The notes: a model not told the origin generated them from the sequence alone. DNA of 53,834 nt from Actinoplanes cyaneus (GCF_016862095.1 NZ_BOMH01000080.1:1-53834); one strand, 5' to 3'. Numbered from the stretch's first letter, positions 41,857 through 50,933 are shown. Program-made: numbers and translations.

Positions 41857-42786
41857 TTACGGCGCCGCGGACGGCACCAGCGAGGTGGCGCCGGCGGCCA
41901 GTCCGTACTGCCCGATCTTGTTCTGCAGCAGCCGCTCGTGGGTTGCCATCGCGGTCGCCACCTGGCCCTGCACGGTGCTCGCGTTGTCCACCGTGGAGAT
42001 CTCCTTGACCAGGGTCGGATCGCTGCGGATCTCGGCGACCAGGTTGTTGTCGCCGACGCTGGTGCCGGCCACCACCAGCGGGCGGTTGCGGTGCAGCTGG
42101 TTGGCCACGGTGACCGCGTTCTGCGTCTTCTTCGTGGCGTCCTTGTCGGTCGGCGGCGGGCCGGCGACCAGCACGATCATCTCGGCGCCACCGACCGACT
42201 TGTCGGCCACCGAGATGTAGCCCGGCTTGGAGAGCGTGGCCAGCACAGCGGTCACGTCGTCCGGGTTGATCACGGCCGAACCCTGCAGCAGGGTGAGCCC
42301 GAGCAGGGCGCTCGCGGTCTCCACCCCGTCGCTGTTGGACGGCAGCAGGGCCGCCGGGATCGTCGGCTGCGAGGACTGATCGGCGAGGTCGAGCAGCTCG
42401 TTCGCGTTGTTCGGGTCGACGAACTTGTCCTCCATCGTGATCCGGGCGGTGATCGTCGCGCCGGCCACGGTGAGCATCTTCGCCACGCCCTCCGCCGAGT
42501 CGGCCCCGCCGGGCAGCGCCACCACCGCGATCTTGCGGGTGGCGAGCTTGCCGGTCAGCACGTACGGAGCGGTCTCGTTGGCGAAGTCCTGGTTGCGGTT
42601 GAGCTCGTCCTTGTACTGGTTGACCTGGTCGCGCTTGGCGTTGTTGTCCTTGTTCAGCGCGGTGAGCTGGGCGCGGAGGTTCTCCGAGACCGGGCCGTTG
42701 AGCGCCGCGGTGCCGACCACCAGGCCGATCGCGAGCGCGAGGAAGACCGCGGTGAGCGACACCACGTGGTACCGGAAGTTGATCAC
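41857..42786 (-). CDS. mctB: MctB/SteB-family envelope protein
   Basis: This 309-residue protein has an N-terminal membrane helix (VVSLTAVFLALAIGLVVGTA), a coiled-coil stretch (LRAQLTALNKDNNAKRDQVN) and a mixed external domain with KIAVVALPGG and MIVLVAGPPP. It matches M. tuberculosis Rv1698 (MctB, linked to copper) and the Corynebacterium SteB partner of SteA in daughter-cell separation. The GTG at 42786 has GAGGG 5 nt upstream and lies 7 bp after the steA stop, so the two are translated together. A division role is favoured by this pairing; copper transport is less certain. Confidence 0.88.
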   Translation of the reverse strand: MINFRYHVVSLTAVFLALAIGLVVGTAALNGPVSENLRAQLTALNKDNNAKRDQVNQYKDELNRNQDFANETAPYVLTGKLATRKIAVVALPGGADSAEGVAKMLTVAGATITARITMEDKFVDPNNANELLDLADQSSQPTIPAALLPSNSDGVETASALLGLTLLQGSAVINPDDVTAVLATLSKPGYISVADKSVGGAEMIVLVAGPPPTDKDATKKTQNAVTVANQLHRNRPLVVAGTSVGDNNLVAEIRSDPTLVKEISTVDNASTVQGQVATAMATHERLLQNKIGQYGLAAGATSLVPSAAP

Positions 42787-42793
42787 GACGCCC

Positions 42794-44017
42794 TCAGAAA
42801 AGATTGCCCAGCGTAAAGACGAGATTGTCCCACCACTCGGACACCACGGTGAGATACGCCTTCCCCACCGTGGAGACTGCCACGGCCGCCGCCATGGCGG
42901 CCACCGCCGAGAGGACCAGCAGCAGCAGCGCCGAGCCGGAGATGTTCTGCCGGTAGAGCCGGCTGACGCCCTTCGCGTCGACCAGCTTGCCACCGACCTT
43001 GAGCCGGGTCAGGAACGTGGAGGCCATGCCACCGCGCCCCTTGTCCAGGAACTCGACGAGGTTCGCGTGGGTGCCGACCGCGACGATCAGGGACGCGCCC
43101 TTCTCGTCGGCGAGCAGCATCGCGAGATCCTCGCTGGTGGCCGCGGCCGGGAAGGTGAGCGCGTCGACGCCCAGGTTGCTGACCCGCTCGAGGCCGGGGG
43201 CGCGCCCGTCCGGATAGGCGTGCACGACCACCTCGGCGCCGCAGCGCAGCACGTCGTCGGTGACCGAGTCCATGTCCCCGATGATCATGTCGGGGGTGTA
43301 GCCGTTCTCCACCAGCGCGTCCGCGCCGCCGTCGACCCCGATCAGGACCGGTTTGTACTCCCGGATGTACGGCCGGAGGACATCCAGATCCTCCTTGTAG
43401 TCGTAACCCCGGACCACGATGAGCACGTGCCGCCCGCCGATGCGGGTCTGCACCTCCGGCACACCGACGCCGTCCAGGAGCAGGTCACGCTCCTGCTTCA
43501 GATAGTCCATGGTGTTCGCGGCGAACGCCTCGAGCTGGACGGACAGGCCGTCGCGCGCGTCGGCCATGGCCTTCGCGACAGTCTCCGCGTCCTGCCGGAC
43601 CCCGGTGGCGACCGGCGTGCCGTCGAGCAGCACCTTGTCGCCCTCGATGCTGACGACCTGGCCCTCGCGCAGGCCGCCGAAGAGCTCCTCGCCGAGGTTG
43701 TCGACGAGCACCACGCCGCCCTGGATGAGCACCTCCGGGCCGAGGTTCGGATAGCGCCCCGAGATCGACGGCTTGGCGTTGAGCACCGCGATCACGCCGG
43801 AGGCCACCAGCGAATCGGCGGCGACCCGGTCCAGGTCGACGTGATCGATCACGGCGATCTCACCCGGCCGCAGACGGCCGGTCAGCCGTTTGGTGCGCCG
43901 GTCGAGCCGGGCCACGCCGGAGACCGGGCCCGCTTCGGTGGTGCGCACACGGCGCAAGGTGGGAAGTCGCATCCCGGCCATCCTGACACGCCGCTTCACG
44001 CGGCCCCCGTTAGACAT
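42794..44017 (-). CDS. steA: Cytokinetic ring protein SteA (thiamine-pyrophosphokinase-like fold)
   Basis: This 407-residue protein has a catalytic-type domain related to thiamine pyrophosphokinase (VLIGVDGGADALVENGYTPD then MIIGDMDSVTDDVLRCGAEV) and one C-terminal membrane helix (ALLLLVLSAVAAMAAAVAVS). It matches Rv1697 and Corynebacterium SteA, which localises to the division site with SteB. The ATG at 44017 is 28 bp after the recN stop; an ATG at 43972 (MRLPTLRR) may be the real start. Confidence 0.9.
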   Translation of the reverse strand: MSNGGRVKRRVRMAGMRLPTLRRVRTTEAGPVSGVARLDRRTKRLTGRLRPGEIAVIDHVDLDRVAADSLVASGVIAVLNAKPSISGRYPNLGPEVLIQGGVVLVDNLGEELFGGLREGQVVSIEGDKVLLDGTPVATGVRQDAETVAKAMADARDGLSVQLEAFAANTMDYLKQERDLLLDGVGVPEVQTRIGGRHVLIVVRGYDYKEDLDVLRPYIREYKPVLIGVDGGADALVENGYTPDMIIGDMDSVTDDVLRCGAEVVVHAYPDGRAPGLERVSNLGVDALTFPAAATSEDLAMLLADEKGASLIVAVGTHANLVEFLDKGRGGMASTFLTRLKVGGKLVDAKGVSRLYRQNISGSALLLLVLSAVAAMAAAVAVSTVGKAYLTVVSEWWDNLVFTLGNLF

Positions 44018-44045
44018 GCTCTAACTCATGAACAAACCGGACTTA

Positions 44046-45803
44046 TCATCCACGTTTCTCCCGCCCCGCCACGGCCAGCAATTCCTCCGCATGGGCGATA
44101 CCCAGGTCCGAATCGGGCAGGCCCGCGAGCATCCGGGACAGCTCCCGCGCGCGCTCGGTCTCCTCCACGATCCGCACCCCGCTCGTCGTGATCGCCCCGC
44201 CGGTGTCCTTCGCCACCACCAGGTGACGATCGGCGAAAGCCGCGACCTGCGGCAGGTGCGTCACGACAAGCACCTGATGCGTACGGGCGAGACGCGCCAG
44301 CCGCCGCCCGATCTCGACCGCCGCGGTGCCACCCACACCGGAGTCCACCTCGTCGAAGACGAGCGTCGGCGGGCCGCCGGCCCCGGCGAACACCACCTCG
44401 ATGGCGAGCATCACCCGGGACAGCTCACCACCGGAAGCGCCCTTCTGCAGCGGCAGCGACGGCGCGCCCGGGTGGGCCAGCAGGCGCAGCTCCACCTCGT
44501 CCGCCCCGTCCGGCCCGGCGCCCAACTCCTCGCCGTCGACGGTCACGGCCGGCTCGTCCCGCGACGGGGCATGGGTCAGCACCGCCACCTCGACCCGCGC
44601 GTGCGGCATCGCCAGCCCGGCCAGCTCGACGCTGACCGCCTCGGAGAACCGGACCGCCGCCTCGCGCCGCGCCGCGGTCAGCCGGCCCGCCAGCTCGCCG
44701 ACCGTGGCGGCCAGGCGCTGACGCTCCTTGTCCAGCTCGTCCAGCAGCTCGTCGGACGAGTCCAGCTCGGTCAGGCGGGTCTTCGCGTTCTCCGCCCAGG
44801 CGATCACGCCGTCGATGTCGTCGGCATACTTCCGGGTCAGCGCGCGCAGCGCGGCCCGCCGCTCGTAGATAGCCTCCAGCCGGGCCGGATCCGCGTCCAG
44901 CTCGCCGAGATAGCTGGACAACTCCGAGGCGACGTCGCTGACCAGGGTCGCCGCCTCCTCCAGGCGCAGCGCCAGGTCGCCCAGCTTGCTGTCGACGCCG
45001 GACTGGCCCTCCAGCGTGCGGCGGGCGGTGCCGAGCAGCGTCGTCGCGTCCGGCGCGTCGTCGGCGACCTCCACCCCGGCGGCCAGCGCCTGGGCCGCCA
45101 GAGCCGCGGCGACCCGCAGGCCCTCGGCGTGCTCCAGCCGCTGCACCTCGTTGCGCAGGTCGTCGTCCTCGTTCGGCTGCGGGTCGACCCGGGTGATCTC
45201 GTCGAGGCCGAGCTTGAGCAGGTCCGCCTCCTGCGAGCGCTGGCGGGCGTTGCGCCGCCGGTCGGCCAGGTCCTCGACGACCCGGCGCCAGCGGGCGAAC
45301 GCCTCGCGATAGCTGTCCAGCAGCTTCTCGTGCTCGGGACCGGCGAACCGGTCCAGCGCGGAACGCTGCTCGCTCGGGCGCAGCAGGCGCAGCTGGTCGG
45401 ACTGACCGTGCACGGCCAGCACCTGCTCGCCCAGCTCGCTCAGGGTGGAGACCGGCATGCTGCGGCCGCCGACGTGCGCCCGGGACCGGCCCTCGGCGGT
45501 CACCGTGCGGCTCAGCAGCAGCGAGCCGTCGTCGTCGGTCTCGCCGCCGGCGTCGGTGATCCGGGTGCGGACCGCGTCGCCGAGCGTGCCCGCCAGTTTC
45601 AGCCGGCCCTCGACCACCGCACGACCCGGGTCGGCACGGACCCGGCCGGCGTCGGCCCGGCCGCCGAACAGCAGTCCGAGACCGGTCACGACCATCGTCT
45701 TGCCGGCGCCGGTCTCACCGGTGATCACGTTCATCCCCGCGGACAGCCGCAAGGTCGTGTCGTCGATGACGCCGAGCCCGGTGATGCGCAGTTCCTCCAG
45801 CAC
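44046..45803 (-). CDS. recN: DNA repair protein RecN
   Basis: This 585-residue SMC-like ATPase acts early in double-strand-break repair. It has Walker A in NVITGETGAGKTMVVTGLG (about residue 32), a long coiled-coil middle (AEGLRVAAALAAQ ... LEGQSGVDSKLGDLALRLEE), the ABC signature SGGELSRVMLAIEVV, Walker B TLVFDEVDSGVGG and VLVVTHLPQVAAFAD. The GTG at 45803 (VLEELRITGLG) is the conserved start; upstream in-frame sequence to 45866 is not family-like. No clear ribosome-binding site is seen, so the mRNA may be leaderless. It is followed by steA, as in Rv1696-Rv1697. Confidence 0.95.
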   Translation of the reverse strand: MLEELRITGLGVIDDTTLRLSAGMNVITGETGAGKTMVVTGLGLLFGGRADAGRVRADPGRAVVEGRLKLAGTLGDAVRTRITDAGGETDDDGSLLLSRTVTAEGRSRAHVGGRSMPVSTLSELGEQVLAVHGQSDQLRLLRPSEQRSALDRFAGPEHEKLLDSYREAFARWRRVVEDLADRRRNARQRSQEADLLKLGLDEITRVDPQPNEDDDLRNEVQRLEHAEGLRVAAALAAQALAAGVEVADDAPDATTLLGTARRTLEGQSGVDSKLGDLALRLEEAATLVSDVASELSSYLGELDADPARLEAIYERRAALRALTRKYADDIDGVIAWAENAKTRLTELDSSDELLDELDKERQRLAATVGELAGRLTAARREAAVRFSEAVSVELAGLAMPHARVEVAVLTHAPSRDEPAVTVDGEELGAGPDGADEVELRLLAHPGAPSLPLQKGASGGELSRVMLAIEVVFAGAGGPPTLVFDEVDSGVGGTAAVEIGRRLARLARTHQVLVVTHLPQVAAFADRHLVVAKDTGGAITTSGVRIVEETERARELSRMLAGLPDSDLGIAHAEELLAVAGREKRG

Positions 45804-45888
45804 ACGGCAGAGGGTAGTTGGCCCCTCCGACAAATGCCTACCGCGGGGGTTTCTGATCAGCGTCAATCGCCCCCGCGGAGGGCACCGG

Positions 45889-46776
45889 TCAGCGCCTGTT
45901 CCCCCGCCAGCCGACCACCGGCAGCTCGAACTTCGCCACCAGGGTGTCGGTGAACGGCCGCGGGGCCAGCCGGACCAGCCGGACCGGCAGTTGACCCCGC
46001 TCCACGGTCACCATCGAGCCCGGCGGCAGGTCCCAGGTGCGGCGACCGTCACAGCAGAGCACGGCGAACGACGTGTACGGGTCGACGGTCAGTTTGAACG
46101 TGGACGTCGGCGCGGTCACCAGCGGCTTGCTGAACAACGCGTGCGCGCTGATCGGCACCAGCAGCAGCGCCTCCACCTCGGGCCAGACCACCGGGCCACC
46201 GGCCGAGAACGCGTACGCCGTCGACCCTGTCGGTGTGGCGCACACCACACCGTCGCAGCCGTAGCGGGACAGCGGCCGGCCGTCCACGTCGACCATCAGC
46301 TCGAGCATCTGGGCCCGCTGGCCCTTCTCCACGGTCACCTCGTTGAGCGCCCACGACTCGGCGATCAGGCGGCCGTCATACTCCGCGCGGACGTCCAGGG
46401 TGAGCCGCTCGTCCACGGTGTAGTCACCGGAGACGATCTCCCGGACCGCCTCGTCGATGTGGTCGATCTCGGCCTCGGCGAGGAAGCCGACCTTGCCCAG
46501 GTTGATCCCGAGCAGCGGCGCCTTCACCGGCCGGGCCAGCTCCGCCGCGCGCAGGAACGTGCCGTCACCGCCGAGCGCCAGCACGATCTCGATGTCCTCG
46601 GCCGCCTCCTGGTCGTCGACCGGGCGCACCCCGTCGGGCAGGTCCAGGTCGGCCACCTCGTCGGCGATGATCCGGACCTCGAAGCCGGCGGCGAGCAGAT
46701 CATGCGCGACAGTGCGGGCGTGCTGCGCACTCTGCCTGCGCCCGGTGTGCGTCACCAGCAGAGCCGAGCGAGTCAT
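45889..46776 (-). CDS. nadK: NAD kinase
   Basis: This 295-residue enzyme phosphorylates NAD to NADP. The GGDGT motif is in VLALGGDGTFLRAAELA (about residue 70). NLGKVGFLAE, LNEVTVEKG and the GCDGVVCATPTGSTAYAFSA block follow, all standard for NadK. Its ATG overlaps the tlyA stop by 4 bp (ATGA), and recN follows 85 bp later, the same order as Rv1694-Rv1696. Confidence 0.95.
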   Translation of the reverse strand: MTRSALLVTHTGRRQSAQHARTVAHDLLAAGFEVRIIADEVADLDLPDGVRPVDDQEAAEDIEIVLALGGDGTFLRAAELARPVKAPLLGINLGKVGFLAEAEIDHIDEAVREIVSGDYTVDERLTLDVRAEYDGRLIAESWALNEVTVEKGQRAQMLELMVDVDGRPLSRYGCDGVVCATPTGSTAYAFSAGGPVVWPEVEALLLVPISAHALFSKPLVTAPTSTFKLTVDPYTSFAVLCCDGRRTWDLPPGSMVTVERGQLPVRLVRLAPRPFTDTLVAKFELPVVGWRGNRR

Positions 46777-47864
46777 GTGTCCTCCTGAAGGGCCGTCGGC
46801 TGGTCTGCCCGCACCGCCGCGGGCTCCGGACGTTCGTGCTCGTGCTCACCCGCGGACCCGGCCGCCGCCGCGGTCCCCGGGCCGTCGTGCTTCCGCTCAC
46901 CGGCGCGCTCAGCCGCCGCCGCGGCCCCCGGATCGTCGCGCTTCCGCTCAGCGGCGCGCTCGGCCGCCGCCGCGGGTTCGGGGCCGTCGTACTGCTCCTC
47001 GCCGGCGGGCTCGGCCGCCGCCGCGGCCGCCGCCAGAAGCTCGGCGGGCAGCCCCGCACCGGCCGGGCCGGCCTCGACCACCGACTCCACCCGCGCCCGA
47101 TCCGCGGCCGGCGCGCCCCGCCGGAACCAGACGAAGAACTCCACGTTGCCGCTCGGGCCGGGCAGCGGGCTCGCGGTCACGTCGACCACGCCCAGCCCCA
47201 GCTCGGCAGCGGCCGCCGCCACGTCCAGCACCGCCTCCGCGCGCAGCCGCCAGTCGCGGACCACGCCACCCGTGCCGACCCGCTCCTTGCCCACCTCGAA
47301 CTGCGGCTTGACCATCAGCGCCAGATCACCCTCGGGCGCGGTGCAGGCGGTCAGCGCGGGCAGCACCAGACGCAGCGAGATGAACGACAGATCCGCCACC
47401 ACCAGATCGACCGGGCCACCGATCGTCTCGGGCGTCAGCGTGCGCACGTTGGTGCGCTCGTGCACGTCGACCCGCTCGTTCGTGCGGATCGGCCAGGCCA
47501 GCTGCCCATACCCGACATCCACGGCGACCACCCGGCCGGCGCCCGCGCGCAGCAGCACGTCGGTGAACCCGCCCGTGGACGCGCCCGCGTCCAGGCAGCG
47601 CCGCCCCGCGACGGTCAGCCCCTTCGCGCCGAACGCGGCCAGCGCGCCGGCCAGCTTGTGGCCACCCCGCGACACATACTCCGTCTGCGGGTCCTCACCG
47701 GTGACCAGCACCGGGTCGGCAGGGTCGACCATGGCCGCCACCTTGTGGGCCACGGTCCCCCGGACCTGGACCCGGCCGGCCGCCACGAGCTGGGCGGCCT
47801 GTTCCCGGGAACGAGCGAGTTTGCGGCGGACGAGCTCGGCGTCGAGACGCGCACGGCGGGCCAT
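46773..47864 (-). CDS. tlyA: TlyA-type rRNA 2'-O-methyltransferase with repeated C-terminal tail
   Basis: This 363-residue protein has an N-terminal S4 domain (RLDAELVRRKLARSREQA, then GRVQVRGTVAHK) and an FtsJ-like methyltransferase domain with SAM motif CLDAGASTGGFTDVLLRAGA and LVVADLSFISLRLVLPAL. TlyA methylates the 2'-OH of cytidines in 16S and 23S rRNA and sensitises ribosomes to capreomycin. The usual length is about 270; here residues from about 283 form a tail of about four degenerate 17-18-residue repeats (AAAAERAAERKRDDPGAA and variants). The tail lacks a known function. It is coupled to nadK by an ATGA overlap. Confidence 0.93.
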   Translation of the reverse strand: MARRARLDAELVRRKLARSREQAAQLVAAGRVQVRGTVAHKVAAMVDPADPVLVTGEDPQTEYVSRGGHKLAGALAAFGAKGLTVAGRRCLDAGASTGGFTDVLLRAGAGRVVAVDVGYGQLAWPIRTNERVDVHERTNVRTLTPETIGGPVDLVVADLSFISLRLVLPALTACTAPEGDLALMVKPQFEVGKERVGTGGVVRDWRLRAEAVLDVAAAAAELGLGVVDVTASPLPGPSGNVEFFVWFRRGAPAADRARVESVVEAGPAGAGLPAELLAAAAAAAEPAGEEQYDGPEPAAAAERAAERKRDDPGAAAAAERAGERKHDGPGTAAAAGSAGEHEHERPEPAAVRADQPTALQEDT

Positions 47865-47890
47865 CGAATTCCTTTTTCCGGTACGTCGTT

Positions 47891-48229
47891 TCAGCGATCG
47901 ATGCTGGCCAGAGTCTCCTGGAGCACCTGGTGCGCGGCTTCGTACCCGGCGATCTGCTCGCCCGGCGCCAGCCGTGCGGCGTTGGCGAGCGAACTTAGCA
48001 CCGCGTCCACGGCCGGGTGACCGGTCTCCTCCACCATCCCGTCCTCGCCGGTGCGGTAATGCTCCGCCGGAGTGAACTCCGCGGCCGGAGATCCGCTCGC
48101 GGGCGGGCCGGGCCGGAACCCGCCGGCCGGCGGCCCGGGGCGTGGCCCACCCGGAGGCGGACCGGGCCGGAAGCCACCCTGCGGCGGACCGGGACGCGGC
48201 CCGCCCGGCACGGCATTCGGGAACGTCAC
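47891..48229 (-). CDS. Small Pro/Gly-rich protein of unknown function
   Basis: This 112-residue protein has about 50 N-terminal residues that are repeats of GGxRPGPP (GGPRPGPPQGGFRPGPP and so on), then a short helical domain (HPAVDAVLSSLANAARLAPG, AAHQVLQETLASIDR). The GTG at 48229 follows the stop of the preceding gene by 4 bp and has GGAGG about 9 nt upstream. The C-terminal helix pattern is common in small actinobacterial proteins encoded upstream of tlyA. The repeats suggest disorder. No function can be assigned. Confidence 0.72.
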   Translation of the reverse strand: MTFPNAVPGGPRPGPPQGGFRPGPPPGGPRPGPPAGGFRPGPPASGSPAAEFTPAEHYRTGEDGMVEETGHPAVDAVLSSLANAARLAPGEQIAGYEAAHQVLQETLASIDR

Positions 48230-48233
48230 GGGA

Positions 48234-49379
48234 TCACGCCTCCGGCTTCTCGGTCCGCGCGGTGCTCTCCGCCACCGTCTGCGACTTCCTGCCCTGTGCG
48301 GGCACCTGCGCCGCCTTCCGCGGGGACCGCCCGGCCGGTGTGGTGCGACCCGGCTCGGAGCCCGCAGCCGCACGCTTGGCCGGCGCGCCCTTCCGAGGCG
48401 CCGCCTTCCCGGGCGCGCCGGCCTTGGCGGGCGTCTCCCCCTTGGCGGGCCCGGCAGCTTTGCGTGGCGCGTCGCTCACCGGCCCTGCGGCCGCGCTCTC
48501 ACTCGGCGCGATGAACGGCAACGCGGTCGCGGCCGCCGCCTCCTTCACCGCGCTGACCGGAGACACCGCAGTGCCCGGCGGCGTCAAGCTCGACGAGGCC
48601 GGCTCAGTCGCACTCTTCCGAGGCGAACGCTTGGCCGGCGCCCGATTCACCGCGGCCTTCTTCGCAGGCGCCTCAGCGGCCTTCTTCACGGGCGCGCCGG
48701 CGACCTTCTTCGCGGCCCGGCCGAGCGACGCCTTCTTCGGCTGCTCCCGCACGGTCGCCGCGGCTGCCTCGACCGGAGCCGCACTGCCCGATGTGGATCT
48801 CCGCGCCACCCGCTTGGCAGCCGGAGCCTTCTTGACCGGCCCACCAGGGGCGACCTCACCCGCCGGAGCCCCCTCAGCCGGCGCACCGGGCGAGGCCGCG
48901 TTGGCCGGCGCCCCACCCCGCGCCGTCCCGGCGGACGGCATCGCGTTGGGCGTGGCCTTCACCGCCTTCTTGGCGACCGCCTTCTTGGCCACGGCCTTCT
49001 TCACCGGCGCCACCGAGGGAGCAGGATCAGCGGCGGGCCCTGCGGGCCGCACACCACTCTCCACCGCGGTCGCGCGCGCCTGCGCCTCCCGCAGCTCCTT
49101 CTCCAGGGCGTGCACCCGGCTCGTCAGCTCGGACACCTCGTCGGCGGTGGCCAGGCCGACCCGGCCGAGCGCGCGGTCCACCTCGTACCGAACGATGTTG
49201 GTCAGCGCCTCGCGGTTCGCGATGCCCGCCGAGAGCAGGTCATCGACCAGCCCCTGCACCTGTGCCGCGGTGGCACCGCCCCGCTCGAGCAACTCACCGG
49301 CGACCTTCTGCGCCCTCTTCCGGGGCGCCTCGGTCAGCCCGAGCGCCAGGTCCAGATATGCGCGCCATGCATCCGGCAT
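48234..49379 (-). CDS. Phasin-like protein with a histone-H1-like Lys/Ala/Pro tail
   Basis: This 381-residue protein starts at ATG 49379, preceded by GGAGGAGGGATC. The N-terminal ~110 residues are helical: MPDAWRAYLDLALGLTEAPR, VDDLLSAGIANREALTNIV, and a coiled coil (VSELTSRVHALEKELREAQA), resembling poly-hydroxyalkanoate regulator/phasin-type proteins. The remaining ~270 residues are rich in Ala, Lys and Pro with KKAVAKKAVAKKAVK and many APAKK-like units, like the tails of Hlp/HupS nucleoid proteins. It may bind DNA or polyanions. It is the first gene of the minus-strand run that leads to tlyA-nadK-recN. Confidence 0.78.
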   Translation of the reverse strand: MPDAWRAYLDLALGLTEAPRKRAQKVAGELLERGGATAAQVQGLVDDLLSAGIANREALTNIVRYEVDRALGRVGLATADEVSELTSRVHALEKELREAQARATAVESGVRPAGPAADPAPSVAPVKKAVAKKAVAKKAVKATPNAMPSAGTARGGAPANAASPGAPAEGAPAGEVAPGGPVKKAPAAKRVARRSTSGSAAPVEAAAATVREQPKKASLGRAAKKVAGAPVKKAAEAPAKKAAVNRAPAKRSPRKSATEPASSSLTPPGTAVSPVSAVKEAAAATALPFIAPSESAAAGPVSDAPRKAAGPAKGETPAKAGAPGKAAPRKGAPAKRAAAGSEPGRTTPAGRSPRKAAQVPAQGRKSQTVAESTARTEKPEA

Positions 49380-49474
49380 GATCCCTCCTCCTCTCGTCGC
49401 GTCGGGTGCCACGCTACCGGCAGCCCCCGACAAGTTCCTGGGGTACGGTGCTGGTGTCGCGAAGGGGGACGGCG

Positions 49475-49810
49475 TTGGCCACGGTGGACGAGTGCCGCAA
49501 AGCGTTGCACGACCTAGCTGCGAAGCTCGAGGCGAACGCCGAGGCGCGCGGCCGGCTCGATCTGGATCGCACGCTCGCGTGCCGGGTGACCGACCTGGAG
49601 ACGGCCTTCCACGGCCGGATCGCCGGCGGCCTGCTCACCGACATCGCCGACGGCGACGATCCGAAGGCGAAGATCGTCCTGACCACCACCAGCGACAACC
49701 TGCTGGCGCTGATCGCCGGCCGGCTGGACATCACCCGCGCCATCGCCGGCCGGGAGATCTCCGTCAAGGCGAACCCGTTCGACCTGCTCAAGCTCCGCAA
49801 GCTCCTCTGA
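49475..49810 (+). CDS. SCP2 sterol-binding domain protein
   Basis: This 111-residue protein is a single SCP2 domain, a hydrophobic-cavity fold that binds lipids. The core is LACRVTDLETAFHGRIAGGL, the strand KAKIVLTTTSDNLLALIAGR, and the end AGREISVKANPFDLLKLRKL. The TTG at 49475 is supported by AAGGGGGA about 5 nt upstream. It is divergent from the phasin-like gene, with under 100 bp between the starts, so they share a promoter region. The ligand is unknown. Confidence 0.85.
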   Translation: MATVDECRKALHDLAAKLEANAEARGRLDLDRTLACRVTDLETAFHGRIAGGLLTDIADGDDPKAKIVLTTTSDNLLALIAGRLDITRAIAGREISVKANPFDLLKLRKLL

Positions 49811-49931
49811 TCACGCCGGTTGATACGACCCGCGGCCCCGGATCGTTCAACGTGAGATCAGGATCGGTCACCCCGTCCCGCTGACGGTAATCGAGTGGCC
49901 CGCCGCGCCCGGGCATGCGTAGCGTCGCAGG

Positions 49932-50465
49932 ATGCAGATCAGGGCCGAGACCCCCGCCGACCATCCTGCCGTCGATCTCCTGGTCGAGCGCGCTTTCGGC
50001 GCCGCGGGCCGCGTCGTCGCCGACCTGGTCACCGCCTTGCGCCGGGACGATCCCCACTTCTCGGCGTATGTTGCGGAGGAGCCCGGCGGTGAGCTCATCG
50101 GTCACGTGATGTTCACCCGCAGCCTCGTCGACGCCCCCGAGCGCCTGCTCCCGGTCCAGGTCCTGAGCCCGCTCGCGGTCGTGCCGGAACATCAGCGCCA
50201 GGGCGTCGGCAAGGCCCTCATCGAGTACGGCGTGGCCGAGCTCGACAAACGCGACGTCCCCCTGCTCTTCCTCGAGGGCGACCCGGCGTACTACGGGAGG
50301 CGCGGTTTCGTCGCCGGCGACTCCCTCGGTTTCCGCAAGCCGTCACTGCGCATCCCGGACGCCGCCTTCCAGGTCATGCCGTTGACCGCGTACCGGCCGT
50401 GGATGACCGGCACCCTGGTCTACCTGCACACCTTCTGGGATCTCGGCTGCGTGGGCCTGCGCTAG
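49932..50465 (+). CDS. GNAT-family N-acetyltransferase (YhbS-like)
   Basis: This 177-residue protein has the acetyl-CoA-binding motif VLSPLAVVPEHQRQGVGKALI (Q/RxxGxG/A) and a C-terminal block PLLFLEGDPAYYGRRGFVAG, typical of YhbS-type acetyltransferases. The ATG at 49932 is used. The acceptor is unknown. It follows the SCP2 gene by 121 bp of sequence that shows no other gene. Confidence 0.87.
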   Translation: MQIRAETPADHPAVDLLVERAFGAAGRVVADLVTALRRDDPHFSAYVAEEPGGELIGHVMFTRSLVDAPERLLPVQVLSPLAVVPEHQRQGVGKALIEYGVAELDKRDVPLLFLEGDPAYYGRRGFVAGDSLGFRKPSLRIPDAAFQVMPLTAYRPWMTGTLVYLHTFWDLGCVGLR

Positions 50466-50650
50466 GCAGCCTTGGCCGCCAGCTCCTCGACGCCGGCCAG
50501 CACCTCGACCGAGTCGGCTCTCCCCGCGCGATTGACACTAATCGCACCAGCAGTGATTTCCTGGCGACCACCAGTGCGCGGTGGGACGATGAGGAGACGA
50601 ACGAGCGACCGCCTCGGACGACGGCCGCCCCGGGAAACTGGGAGGCATCC

Positions 50651-50881
50651 ATGATCCACGTCCGCCCCGACGTGCCCTGCATCGACGGCTCGTGCACCGC
50701 GACGAATGTGCACGACCGCGCCGAGAGGGTCGCCGTGCCCGATTTCGATTACATGAGTTCCCCGATGGTGGCCATGGTCGACGGCATCTTCCGCATCGAC
50801 CCCGAGGCCCCACCGCTGCCCCGCCGCAGCCACCGCCCGCGCCACGAGCAGTACCACCGCGACCCGGTCCAGCCCTTCTGA
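50651..50881 (+). CDS. Small hypothetical protein
   Basis: This 76-residue ORF starts at an ATG with GGGAGGCATCC directly upstream, a good ribosome-binding site. Sequence: MIHVRPDVPCIDGSC near the start, VAVPDFDYMSSPMVAMVDGI in the middle, and a basic His/Arg/Pro tail. Two cysteines lie in CIDGSC. There are no recognisable domains, and antisense frames are also open, so coding is supported mainly by the ribosome-binding site and ordinary composition. Confidence 0.45.
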   Translation: MIHVRPDVPCIDGSCTATNVHDRAERVAVPDFDYMSSPMVAMVDGIFRIDPEAPPLPRRSHRPRHEQYHRDPVQPF

Positions 50882-50933
50882 CCGCTGAAGATCACCCCAA
50901 ACCCCCTTCCTGCGTACGGCGTCAAGCGCGCCC

